Assembly: GCF_003700275.1 (NCBI RefSeq)
Contig: NZ_RBRE01000035.1
Coordinates: 50,636 to 114,635, forward strand
DNA from: Pseudomonas cichorii
Lineage (GTDB): Bacteria; Pseudomonadota; Gammaproteobacteria; Pseudomonadales; Pseudomonadaceae
Reading direction: 5' to 3'
DNA length: 64,000 bases
Shown here: positions 15,941 through 24,376 of the stretch, one piece after another
Layout of the letters: every line of letters begins with the position of its first letter
Position numbering within the stretch: position 1 is the stretch's first letter
Notes under the pieces: model-generated
Told to the model about the DNA's origin: nothing
What the model saw: only the letters and a program-made list of their open reading frames with translations
Database searches by the model: none
Position numbers and translations under genes: made by a program

Positions 15941-18799
15941 GTGCTGTGGATTGTTCTGGAAATGGTTCTGGGAACACTCGAATACCTGGCCGAAAACCCG
16001 TTTTATATTTGGGTCATTGGCGCGCCCCTGATCCTGCTGGCGCTGGGCATATGGCTGCAGCGGCAAGTTGCAAGACTGCGCACCGAGGCGGCCAGACAGG
16101 ACCGGCAACTGGAACAGGCCCGGCAACGGATCGAATCCCTGCAGCAGCGCCTTGCCGTTCTGGAAACGCCGTCAGACACACCTGACGCGGCCCGGACCGC
16201 TGCGCCGCAGCCTGACGATGCACTGATAGTCACAACCCTGGATACAGCCGCACGGGATACGGCTGTCCAGGATGCCATCAACCAGAACAATGAACCGGAA
16301 CTGAGCTGGGACCTGCCGGAGGAACTGCCCGCCGCCACGGCAACCGCGCCCGAAGAAAAGCCGGACTCTCCAGCTGTCACCCCGCCACCGTCCCGGCCAA
16401 ACCCGTTGCAAAGCGCCAAGGACTGGCTGTTGGGCGGCAATACCGTGCTGCGAGTCGGCGCGGTGTTGCTGTTTCTGGGCCTGGCCTTTCTGTTGCGCTA
16501 TGCCACCGAAGGCGTGGTGGTGCCCATCGAAGCCCGCTATGCCGGTGTCGCGGGCAGCGCAATGGCCTTGCTCGGCCTGGGCTGGTGGCTGCGCCGACGC
16601 AACACGACCTTTGCCCTGATGATGCAAGGTACCGGGATCGGCGTCTTGTATCTGACCGTACTCGGCGCCATGCGGATGCATGAGCTGCTGGACCCGAGCA
16701 TGGGCTTTGTACTGCTGATTGCCGTCACGCTGTTCTCGGCAATGCTGGCGGTAACCCAGAACTCACTGGCGCTGGCCTGTGCCGCGACGCTGGGAGGCTT
16801 CGCCGCACCGATCATGGCGTCTACCGGTCAGGGCAGCCATGTCACCCTGTTCAGCTACTTTGCCCTGCTCAATGCCGGTATTTTTGCCATCGCCTGGTTC
16901 AAGACCTGGCGCCTGCTGAACCTGATCGGTTTTATCGGCACCTTTGGTATCGGCTTCGCCTGGGGCCTGCGCGCCTATACGGCGGACTTGTTCTGGAGCG
17001 TCGAGCCATTCCTGATCCTGTTCTTCCTGATGTACCTGGCCATCGGCCTGTTGTTCGCCCGCAAGAAACTGCAGCAACCCAGCGACGCGCCCGACCATGG
17101 CAGCCGCGAAGCGATGCTGCGCTGGTCCGGTCGCCAGGGAGATTATGTCGACGGCACCCTGTTGTTCGGCACACCCATCGCGGGCTTCGGCTTGCAATAT
17201 GCGCTTACTGCAAATACCGAATTTGGCGCAGCCTTCAGTGCGCTGGCGCTGGGCCTGCTGTACATGGGCATCGCCCGTCTGCTGGCCGGGCGCGCACCGG
17301 GACGCGCCTTGTTGCTGGTGGAAACCTGCCTGGCACTGGGCGTAATGTTCGCCACCCTGGCGATCCCGCTGGGACTGGGTGCGCAATGGACCACCAGCGC
17401 CTGGGCCATCGAAGGGGCCGCGATCTTCTGGCTGGGTATGCGTCAGAACCGCTTGCTGGCCCGCGGCTTTGGCTTGCTGCTACAGGCCGCGGCGGGGCTG
17501 GCGTTCATTGAGCAGATGGATGACTGGTATTTCCGGCTGCGCGAAGTGGGTGATTTCTGGACACCGATGATCATCGCCCTCGCCGGCTTGCTCAGTGCCT
17601 TGATGGTGCAGCGCATCAAGGTTCTGCGTTACGTCAGCGATACGCTGCTGTCTGGCGTGCTGCTGGCCTGGGGCGGCCTGTGGTGGGCACTGGCCTTGAT
17701 CATCGCGCTCATGCGCCTGACACCCCCGACAATTCTGGCAACCCTGCTATTGCTGTCGATTGCCCTCAGCGTTGCGCTGTGGAGCGTGCTGGCTTTGCGC
17801 TTGAACTGGCCAGGCCTGGCGCGTTTGTGCGTGGGGCTGACGCCTGCCAGCTGGATCGCGCTGGCCCTTACAATGTTCGACTATCAACACCTGTTTTCCC
17901 ACTGGGCATGGTTGAGTTGGGCCGCGTTGTTGATCGTGCACCTGTGGTCACTGCAACGCCTGGCAGGAATGCTACCCGCCAGGGCGCTGACGTTCGCCCA
18001 CGTATCGGGCTGCTGGCTGGCTCTTGTCGTGCTGAGCCTTGAGCTGTTCTACGGCGCAAGCGAGCTGGTCGTCCAGATGACGCCGCGCAATACCTGGGCT
18101 TCACTGGCAGGGGCATTGCTGCCAAGTCTGTATCTGTGGGCAATGGCCTCGTCGCGGCAATGGAAATGGCCGGTGGCCGCTTATCCCGTCGCCTATCGCG
18201 GCTGGGCCGCAGCGCCGGTCTGGATGTGGCTGCTGACGTGGTTCTGGACGACCAACATCGACAGCACAGGCAACGCAGAACCCTTGCCTTACCTTCCCGT
18301 GCTCAACCCTGTGGAGCTGGGCTTGCTGTTCGCCCTGCTGGGCATCGTCAGCTGGACCCGCAATGGTCTGCCACAACTGGGTATGAGCCTGCGCAATGCC
18401 CAGCGCATGGCGCTGATCATCGGCGGCTCGTCGCTGTTTGCCCTGATCACCGCCATGGTCGTGCGCAGTACCCGCCACTGGATGGGACTCGAATGGTACG
18501 AACGGGCTCCGCTCGATTCCATGCTGACTCAGGCTGCACTGTCCATCGTCTGGACGCTGATGGCACTGGCCTTGATGATCGGCGGCCACGTTCGCGCCTG
18601 GCGTAAAGCCTGGATTGCCGGCGCCGTACTGATCGGCGTGGTGGTCGCCAAACTGTTCCTGGTCGAACTGAGCAACCACGGCGGCCTGGCACGCATCGTC
18701 TCGTTCATCGGGGTCGGCATATTGCTGCTGGTCGTGGGGTATTTCGCTCCGCTGCCGCCGAAAAAAACGGCAGCAACCCGCGAAACACAAAGTCTATGA
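15941..18799 (+). CDS. DUF2339 polytopic membrane protein
   Basis: 952 residues from GTG 15941, with AAGGA 9 nt upstream; ATG 15854 is possible but has no Shine-Dalgarno and would put a polar leader before the first membrane helix. Layout: an N-terminal helix (ENPFYIWVIGAPLILLALGIWL), a short coiled-coil-like stretch (about 45-80), a variable Pro/Ala-rich linker, a KDWLLGGNTVLRVGAVLLFLGLAFLLRY segment typical of DUF2339, then more than 20 hydrophobic segments to the C-terminus. The function of the family is unknown. Its stop overlaps the next start (ATGA at 18796), so it is coupled to the DUF3999 gene, a common Pseudomonas pairing that implies a shared inner-membrane complex. Confidence 0.92.
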   Translation: MLWIVLEMVLGTLEYLAENPFYIWVIGAPLILLALGIWLQRQVARLRTEAARQDRQLEQARQRIESLQQRLAVLETPSDTPDAARTAAPQPDDALIVTTLDTAARDTAVQDAINQNNEPELSWDLPEELPAATATAPEEKPDSPAVTPPPSRPNPLQSAKDWLLGGNTVLRVGAVLLFLGLAFLLRYATEGVVVPIEARYAGVAGSAMALLGLGWWLRRRNTTFALMMQGTGIGVLYLTVLGAMRMHELLDPSMGFVLLIAVTLFSAMLAVTQNSLALACAATLGGFAAPIMASTGQGSHVTLFSYFALLNAGIFAIAWFKTWRLLNLIGFIGTFGIGFAWGLRAYTADLFWSVEPFLILFFLMYLAIGLLFARKKLQQPSDAPDHGSREAMLRWSGRQGDYVDGTLLFGTPIAGFGLQYALTANTEFGAAFSALALGLLYMGIARLLAGRAPGRALLLVETCLALGVMFATLAIPLGLGAQWTTSAWAIEGAAIFWLGMRQNRLLARGFGLLLQAAAGLAFIEQMDDWYFRLREVGDFWTPMIIALAGLLSALMVQRIKVLRYVSDTLLSGVLLAWGGLWWALALIIALMRLTPPTILATLLLLSIALSVALWSVLALRLNWPGLARLCVGLTPASWIALALTMFDYQHLFSHWAWLSWAALLIVHLWSLQRLAGMLPARALTFAHVSGCWLALVVLSLELFYGASELVVQMTPRNTWASLAGALLPSLYLWAMASSRQWKWPVAAYPVAYRGWAAAPVWMWLLTWFWTTNIDSTGNAEPLPYLPVLNPVELGLLFALLGIVSWTRNGLPQLGMSLRNAQRMALIIGGSSLFALITAMVVRSTRHWMGLEWYERAPLDSMLTQAALSIVWTLMALALMIGGHVRAWRKAWIAGAVLIGVVVAKLFLVELSNHGGLARIVSFIGVGILLLVVGYFAPLPPKKTAATRETQSL

Positions 18800-20529
18800 G
18801 GAACGTATTCTTGAATCATCAGCCGCTATTCGGAATGGTCCTGTACAGCCTGGCCCTGCTGGGCTCGCCGTTTGCCGCAGCCCAGGACAACCCTGCCGAT
18901 TTTGCCAGCCAGACCCCCTTGAAACTCACGGGCGACGGTCCCTGGTATCGCCTCGAACTGCCACTGGCCGTACAGCTCAATTCGCGTCAGCAGGATCTTG
19001 GCGACTTGCGCGTGTTCAATGCCGAAGGCCAGGCTCAGGCATATGCCCTGGCCAATGAACCGATCCAGTCCAAGACGCAACAGGCACCGATTGCAGTCAA
19101 ATGGTTTCCGCTCTACACCAACGCCGATGCGCCCGACAGCGCACCGGGCATTCGCGTCGAGCGTAGCGCCAATGGCACGCTGATTGAGGTGCAGCCACAA
19201 ACTGCCAGCGAGGCTGGCGACAAGGTACTGCGCGGCTGGCTGCTGGACACCAGCGCAATCAAACAGCCTCTTGAACAACTGGTCATCGACTGGAGCAACG
19301 AGCAGGAAGGCTTCCAGCGTTTCAGCATCGAAGCCAGTGATGACTTGCAGCACTGGCAGGCCTGGGGCGAAGGCCAGGTAGCGCGGGTGTCATTTGCCAA
19401 CGACGTGGTGCAGCAACGCGAAGTCGCCCTGCCCGGTCGCCCGGCGCGTTATCTGCGGCTGCTGTGGAATACGCCACACACCGCGCCAGAGCTGACCTCG
19501 GCGCAACTGTTCAGCGCCCCTGGCGACAAGCCGCAACGACCGTTGAGCTGGTCGCAGCCGCTGGATGGCAACCTGGAAAAACCGGGCAGCTACCTCTGGC
19601 AATTGCCGACCGGCCTGCCCGTCCAACGCCTGAAAGTCGACCTTGCCCAGCCCAACAGCCTGGCCCCCGGCACCTTGTACGGCCGCATGGACAACAAGTC
19701 GCCATGGCAGCGCCTCGGCAGCGGTCTGCTGTACCGTCTGACGCAAAACGGCCAGGACGTGGTGCAGGATGAAATACCGGCCTCCGGCAGTATCGTGCGC
19801 GAACTGAAACTGGAAGTGGATGAACGCGGTGGCGGCCTGGGCACTCAGGCACCCACCTTGCGCTTTGCCGTGCACGCCCCTCAGCTAGTGTTCCTGGCAC
19901 GTGGCACTGGCCCGTTTTCACTGGCTATCGGCAACCCCGGCGCGCGGCCCGCCAACCTGCCACTGGCGACGCTGATACCGGATTACAGCGCACAGAAAAT
20001 GGATAGCCTGAGTCGCGCCGAACCGGCCAGCGAACCGCTCAGAATCGCGTCACCCACCCAAACCGCGGCCAGCAGCATGGACTGGAAACGTATCGGTTTG
20101 TGGGCCGTGCTGGTGCTGGGAGTGGCGCTGCTCGGCTGGATGGCCCTGGGCACCCTGCGCGCCTCGCCCCCCAAGCCTCGCAGCTCGCTGCAATTCAGGA
20201 AAACCCCGTCAGGCGCCTGGGAAACGCCCGATGGGCAGTACAGCGTAACCCTTGAGGGCAGACGTACCGGACAGAGCGTTACCCTTCACGTACAAGGCAA
20301 GCCTGCAGCATCGTTCTACGCCTGGTCCGAGAGAAGCCATGAAGCCGGAACTATCACATACACCTGGACGCTTGGCGCAGATCCTGCGGCAGGCCACACG
20401 ATACTGGGCAACCAAACCTGCGCGACCCTGCTCGAGGCTTTTTTCCGGGCCCACGATGAGCCGGACGCTGTTGTCGTGCTTTTTGATCCGACTATAGAAA
20501 ACACGATTTCAAATCGCTGGGGGCCGTGA
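18796..20529 (+). CDS. DUF3999 family protein with unusual C-terminal extension
   Basis: 577 residues; my recollection is that DUF3999 proteins usually have about 450. Signal peptide MRNVFLNHQPLFGMVLYSLALLGSPFAAAQ, a long periplasmic beta-rich part (GDGPWYRLELPLAVQ, DLGDLRVFNAEG), then one membrane helix near residue 435-455 (IGLWAVLVLGVALLGWMALG), where the family normally ends. Here about 120 further residues follow (WETPDGQYSVTLEG, ATLLEAFFRAHDEPDAVVVLF) up to the TGA at 20527. The next frame continues sensibly past this stop (see the entry at 20498-20698), so the extension looks like a separate domain interrupted by a frameshift. Translationally coupled to DUF2339 by ATGA. Confidence 0.85.
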   Translation: MRNVFLNHQPLFGMVLYSLALLGSPFAAAQDNPADFASQTPLKLTGDGPWYRLELPLAVQLNSRQQDLGDLRVFNAEGQAQAYALANEPIQSKTQQAPIAVKWFPLYTNADAPDSAPGIRVERSANGTLIEVQPQTASEAGDKVLRGWLLDTSAIKQPLEQLVIDWSNEQEGFQRFSIEASDDLQHWQAWGEGQVARVSFANDVVQQREVALPGRPARYLRLLWNTPHTAPELTSAQLFSAPGDKPQRPLSWSQPLDGNLEKPGSYLWQLPTGLPVQRLKVDLAQPNSLAPGTLYGRMDNKSPWQRLGSGLLYRLTQNGQDVVQDEIPASGSIVRELKLEVDERGGGLGTQAPTLRFAVHAPQLVFLARGTGPFSLAIGNPGARPANLPLATLIPDYSAQKMDSLSRAEPASEPLRIASPTQTAASSMDWKRIGLWAVLVLGVALLGWMALGTLRASPPKPRSSLQFRKTPSGAWETPDGQYSVTLEGRRTGQSVTLHVQGKPAASFYAWSERSHEAGTITYTWTLGADPAAGHTILGNQTCATLLEAFFRAHDEPDAVVVLFDPTIENTISNRWGP

Positions 20530-20698
20530 GGTCGTTTTTCTGCAGCCCGACCATGGTGCAGAACTTCTTGCGGAGGATCAGGAAAATCGCCTGCACATGA
20601 TGCTGTTGATCTCTATCATTGGCGCCTTGATCAAGTTATTCGCAGGTATCGTGACATATCGCCTGTTCGTATTGATCCGTCAACAACCAGACAATTGA
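20498..20698 (+). pseudogene. Frameshifted continuation of the DUF3999 extension (or small membrane ORF)
   Basis: Frame 2 is open from 20498 (just after a TAG at 20495) to the TGA at 20696-20698. It reads REVVFLQPDHGAELLAEDQENRLH, then a clean membrane helix MMLLISIIGALIKLFAGIVTYRL. No start codon with a ribosome site precedes the soluble part. Joined to the frame-1 sequence ending VVVLFDPTIENT near 20500 it would make one continuous domain with a C-terminal anchor, so a +1 shift near 20490-20510 is the best explanation. Alternatively only the 33-residue peptide from ATG 20597 is made. Confidence 0.5.
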
Positions 20699-20722
20699 AT
20701 CGCAAGGGAATACGACTCCTCC

Positions 20723-21457
20723 ATGCATAAAATCGCCGTTCTGCCGCTGCTGTTCTTCCCGCTTATCGCCTTTGCCGATTGCACGGAACATTTGCAGACC
20801 TGGGCCAGCACCCTGCAACCCGACCTGAAGTTCGACAGCGCACGCGCCGTATGCAAGGTCAACCCGGCCAACCCCGGTCAAGTGCTGGCAGCGCTGCCGT
20901 TTGCCGAGACAGTCGACGCCGACGGCCAAGGTGACTATGGACTCGGCGTGCTGGTGGCCAGCGCAGCCAACGGTGAGATTATTGCCCGGCAGTATCAGCG
21001 TGCAGCGATCAGTTCGGATGCCTTCCGCTTTGAAAGCCTCAGCCTGGACACCGCACGCTATCAGCTTGCAGCGAAAATCCGCGCGTTTGGCGTACGGATC
21101 AGCCATGAAGGATCATCGAGGGTCAACCCTTTCGGCAGTACGGCCTTGAATCTTTACGTACTCGAGGGTTCGACATTGCGTCCGGTGCTCAAAGCCCTGG
21201 AAGTCATCAGTAGCAGCGGTGAATGGGATGGCATGTGCGCCGGAGACTTCAGCAGATCAGAGCGCACCCTGTCCATTGCAGACAAAGGCCAGCATGGCTT
21301 TGCCAGCCTCACTATCGATCAGAAGATCATCGGCACGCAAAACCTGCGCAAGGGCGAGGATTGCCAGAGAATCAAGGGCAAGCCTGCCAGCGCCAGATTC
21401 ACTCTCGACTATGACGGCAGCCAGTACAACGTGCCGAAGGAACTATCACCCTTGTAG
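20723..21457 (+). CDS. Secreted hypothetical protein
   Basis: 244 residues with a short clear signal peptide (MHKIAVLPLLFFPLIAFA, cleavage before DCTEH). The mature part has cysteines in DCTEHL, AVCKVN, GMCAGD and EDCQRI, an even number that could form two disulphides in the periplasm. The start has GGGAA/CTCC context at 20707-20720 rather than a strong Shine-Dalgarno. It is followed after about 50 bp by an LprI-like gene on the same strand. No family recognised. Confidence 0.75.
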   Translation: MHKIAVLPLLFFPLIAFADCTEHLQTWASTLQPDLKFDSARAVCKVNPANPGQVLAALPFAETVDADGQGDYGLGVLVASAANGEIIARQYQRAAISSDAFRFESLSLDTARYQLAAKIRAFGVRISHEGSSRVNPFGSTALNLYVLEGSTLRPVLKALEVISSSGEWDGMCAGDFSRSERTLSIADKGQHGFASLTIDQKIIGTQNLRKGEDCQRIKGKPASARFTLDYDGSQYNVPKELSPL

Positions 21458-21505
21458 CCGCCCCGCTACTCACCACCATGCGTAGATTGCTCGCCGGATC
21501 CTCGA

Positions 21506-21904
21506 ATGAAACATGGAATTGCCCTCTACACCGCAGCCACCCTGCTGCTTTCTGCAACGCTGCTGCCTATGTCGGTCATGGCCGAAGGCGGTGCACCAGG
21601 TTATGGTTTTGCCGAGCGCTGTGATGAACCGAATACAACCTTGACCCGTCTCGAAATCATTGCCTGTGCCAACGAAAAACTGCGGACACAGGAGCGAGCC
21701 ATGCTCGATCTGGTGCAGGCGGTCAGCCTGGAAACCGGTGGCGTCGATGGCGAGACCGGCGAGCAGATAAACCCGATCGGTCAACAACAGAACCAGTGGC
21801 GTAACGAGCAAGCCGGCAAGTGCAGCGAGGTAGCCTGCCTGTCGGCGGCCTACACGGCGCGCATCGAAGCCATTCACAGACAATGGGCAGAAGCATTGCA
21901 ATGA
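21506..21904 (+). CDS. LprI/DUF1311-like small secreted protein
   Basis: 132 residues. Signal peptide MKHGIALYTAATLLLSATLLPMSVMA. The mature part has Cys-spaced helical features of the LprI/DUF1311 family: RCDEPNTTLTRLEIIACANEKL, then QQNQWRNEQAGKCSEVACLSAAYTARI near the C-terminus, giving four cysteines in the family arrangement. Some members inhibit lysozyme, and others are periplasmic proteins of unknown role; lysozyme inhibition is only a possibility here. Its TGA stop overlaps the next start (ATGA at 21901), so the two are co-translated. Confidence 0.75.
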   Translation: MKHGIALYTAATLLLSATLLPMSVMAEGGAPGYGFAERCDEPNTTLTRLEIIACANEKLRTQERAMLDLVQAVSLETGGVDGETGEQINPIGQQQNQWRNEQAGKCSEVACLSAAYTARIEAIHRQWAEALQ

Positions 21905-22338
21905 AGACTTTCGTAACCTTCCATGCCCTGGCTCTGTGTGCAGCCTTAGGGGCCATCCAGCCCTTGCAAGCCGCCGCAAGCACCACAGCGGTTTGTCCCT
22001 CTCAGGATTTTGAAAACTTTCTGCAGCACTTCGCCAACGATATCTCAGTGCAGAAAGCCTTTGTCAGCACACCCCTGCAAAGCGATTTCATCGACCCCGA
22101 AGCCGAGCCGGAACCTCGTCAGGTTTCCCGCCGACTGGACAAGGCACAGCTCGATTTTCCGCTGATGCCCAGCGAACAACAGCAGCGCAATCAAGGACTG
22201 ACCCTCAATAAAACGCTGCAAGACCCGAAACACGCATCGATTACCCTGCGCAAGGCCGACACCGGCTATCAGCTGTCATTGTTCTTCAAGCGCGAGGCTT
22301 GCTGGATGCTGTACCGGATTCAGGACGATTCCCTGTAA
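21901..22338 (+). CDS. Small secreted protein coupled to the LprI-like gene
   Basis: 145 residues from ATG 21901. Signal peptide MKTFVTFHALALCAALGAIQPLQAAA. The mature part begins with a Cys (AVCPSQDFENFLQHFANDISVQKAFVSTPLQ) and has another in REACWMLYRIQ. The phrase ENFLQHFANDISVQKAFVSTPL recurs in periplasmic proteins whose function I do not know. It overlaps the preceding stop by 4 bp and converges with the lipoprotein gene at 22360. No function assigned. Confidence 0.7.
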   Translation: MKTFVTFHALALCAALGAIQPLQAAASTTAVCPSQDFENFLQHFANDISVQKAFVSTPLQSDFIDPEAEPEPRQVSRRLDKAQLDFPLMPSEQQQRNQGLTLNKTLQDPKHASITLRKADTGYQLSLFFKREACWMLYRIQDDSL

Positions 22339-22359
22339 CAGGCCGCTCGCTGCACTCGC

Positions 22360-22740
22360 TCAATGCTCGGTAAAGACCACTTCGACCGGGACATTGGCCT
22401 TGCGAGTTATACGATCCGGCCCGTAGTCGGGATTGATACCCGGATACCAGGCCCTGAGCTGGGTGTCCGTCATCCAGGCCAGTTGCAGTTGATCTTCCTG
22501 CACCAGTGCGTCGAATTGCACCAGGGCATGGGTGGCGTCCTGGCATTTGGCCGATACGCCTGAGGCAAGCACGGAAACCTGCAGTTTTTCGCTCCAGGCA
22601 ATCGATCCCGCTTCGGGACACTTGCGCACTTCGACATGATACTGGCCGTTAGGCGAAGGCAGGCTGGAGAGGCTTGTGTCAGGGCCGCATGCCACCAACA
22701 ACACAGACAGACACATCAACAACGGGATGGTTTTATTCAT
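22360..22740 (-). CDS. Small lipoprotein at the end of the alpha2-macroglobulin operon
   Basis: 126 residues from ATG 22740; the TTG at 22752 is an alternative. Lipobox LVAC (residues 15-18) follows MNKTIPLLMCLSVL. The mature part has SPNGQYHVEVRKCPEAGSI and a second Cys in SAKCQDATHA. It starts 19 bp after the DUF2300 gene on the same strand, so it probably belongs to that operon. It occupies the position of the last gene (magF) in P. aeruginosa, but I cannot confirm homology by eye. Confidence 0.7.
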   Translation of the reverse strand: MNKTIPLLMCLSVLLVACGPDTSLSSLPSPNGQYHVEVRKCPEAGSIAWSEKLQVSVLASGVSAKCQDATHALVQFDALVQEDQLQLAWMTDTQLRAWYPGINPDYGPDRITRKANVPVEVVFTEH

Positions 22741-22759
22741 TGCCGTACTCAAACAGGGT

Positions 22760-24376
22760 CTATTCCAGCATCAAACGCCGGGCAAGATCTTCGATATAGT
22801 TTTCATCCTGACCATTGGGGTGTGCCTCAAAAGCCAGATGCAGGTATTCATGGGTCAGGTCGAGACGATCCTGGAGCGATAGAACGCCACGCACGTAGAT
22901 CCGTTTGCGTTCGCGATCGACGTAAGGGTTGCCGAATGCCAGCTGGCAGACGCCAAAGGTGCTGACTTCGTTATACCCGACTTCTCCTTCGAGCCGTTGC
23001 CGCCAAGCGCGGCGCTGGTTCAGCAGCCACTTCTGGGCGGCGGGCAAGGCGGTGCAGGACGCCACCGGATTGTCCCAGCGACTGAGGCTGGCGCGTGGGT
23101 AGGCATGGAGCAGGATTGCGTCATAGCGCAGGCCGGTTTCGGCCTGTTCCACCGCCTGCTGCCAGGACAGTTTGTCCGTGCCGGACTGGCTGGAATGGTA
23201 GGTGACAGTACTGCCCGCCAGCACCAGATCACTGGTCCAGGCCGCGATATTGCGTGACTCGGTGCTGGCCGGACGCGGAGCCACGCGCTGGCGATTGCTG
23301 CTGTCATCAATGCTCAGGCAGTCACCTTTTCGGCTGGCATTCTGCAGCAGGTAAGTGCGAATGGCGACGGCCAGGGCCTTGGCGGCTTCCGGCGGATTGG
23401 CGCTGGCTTCGCGCTGCAACACACGAGCAACGTACTCTTCCCGGTCCAGGCGGGCGATCAGTTGGTTCTTGTGCAGAAACAGTTCGCCGTCGCTGTGTAT
23501 ATCCAGTTGATTGCCATTGGTGAACTCGACGCGATAGTTGCCTGACAAGGGGCCGGATTCCACGATTCGTTCCCCGGCAAGCACCCGTTCGAGCGGGTAA
23601 CGGGAAAACAGATTCACCTCGACGCAACGCCCCTGCTCCGCTGGCCAGCTCACGGGCAACACCGCTGCCAGTGCTTCGCTGTAATTGCGCAGCACCGTCT
23701 GGCTGGTTCCGCGCCCTTGCGCCCAGACAGGCGTGCCGTCTGCCGTCCAGCCAGCGAAACCGCCCTGACGCGCCTCGCTATCCTGCCCCTCGAACCAGCT
23801 CCAGGTTTTTACCCGTAACCGGCCGCCAAGCTCACCGACGACATTGCCGTCAGCCGCATTCAACAGCACATCCAGCAATACCCGGCGCGCCTGATCCTGG
23901 GCGGGCAGCGTGGCCAGCACCTTGAGCAGTTCAGCCACGGAAACTTGTGTAGAAGGTTGCAGCGACGCCAGGCCAAGCAACCATTGCGGCGCGTTGCGCG
24001 CCTGCCAGTAGCCACGCCACTCTGGCTCGGAAATCGCCAGGCGCTGAGGCTCGAAGTACAGTCCACAGGACTTCACCAACGCCTGATCGCGCTCGATGCT
24101 GCCGCCCGCCGTGCAGCAATACACCTCTTCCCTGGACTGACCCCGACATTGATATGCCGGTTCGCGGGCACCGGTGTCCACCAGCCATGCATAGACAAAC
24201 AACTTCCACAGGCTGCCCAGAGGGGCCTGCAGATCAGTCGGCAATGGCTCGCGCGCCTGCAGGCCAATGCGGTTCAAGGACAGCAGTTCGCCCTTGAACC
24301 CCAGATGCAGCGGTTCCTCCTGCGCCGTAACCAGCGCAGGAAGTAACAGCAGGAGCAACCCCAGAGCACGGAGCAT
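22760..24376 (-). CDS. magE: DUF2300 protein of the alpha2-macroglobulin operon (YfaQ/MagE-like)
   Basis: 538 residues with a signal peptide ([19 protein letters not shown]). The N-terminal half reads like a degenerate penicillin-binding/beta-lactamase-like segment: PLGSLWKLFVYAWLVDTG, about residues 52-69. The C-terminal half has YHSSQSGTDKLSWQQAVEQAETGLRY and ends in HEYLHLAFEAHPNGQDENYIEDLARRL. The order next to DUF1175, DUF2138 and DUF2135 genes identifies it as the YfaQ family. It starts in TGATG overlap with the macroglobulin stop. Periplasmic; its exact role is unknown. The symbol follows the P. aeruginosa operon by position. Confidence 0.85.
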   Translation of the reverse strand: MLRALGLLLLLLPALVTAQEEPLHLGFKGELLSLNRIGLQAREPLPTDLQAPLGSLWKLFVYAWLVDTGAREPAYQCRGQSREEVYCCTAGGSIERDQALVKSCGLYFEPQRLAISEPEWRGYWQARNAPQWLLGLASLQPSTQVSVAELLKVLATLPAQDQARRVLLDVLLNAADGNVVGELGGRLRVKTWSWFEGQDSEARQGGFAGWTADGTPVWAQGRGTSQTVLRNYSEALAAVLPVSWPAEQGRCVEVNLFSRYPLERVLAGERIVESGPLSGNYRVEFTNGNQLDIHSDGELFLHKNQLIARLDREEYVARVLQREASANPPEAAKALAVAIRTYLLQNASRKGDCLSIDDSSNRQRVAPRPASTESRNIAAWTSDLVLAGSTVTYHSSQSGTDKLSWQQAVEQAETGLRYDAILLHAYPRASLSRWDNPVASCTALPAAQKWLLNQRRAWRQRLEGEVGYNEVSTFGVCQLAFGNPYVDRERKRIYVRGVLSLQDRLDLTHEYLHLAFEAHPNGQDENYIEDLARRLMLE

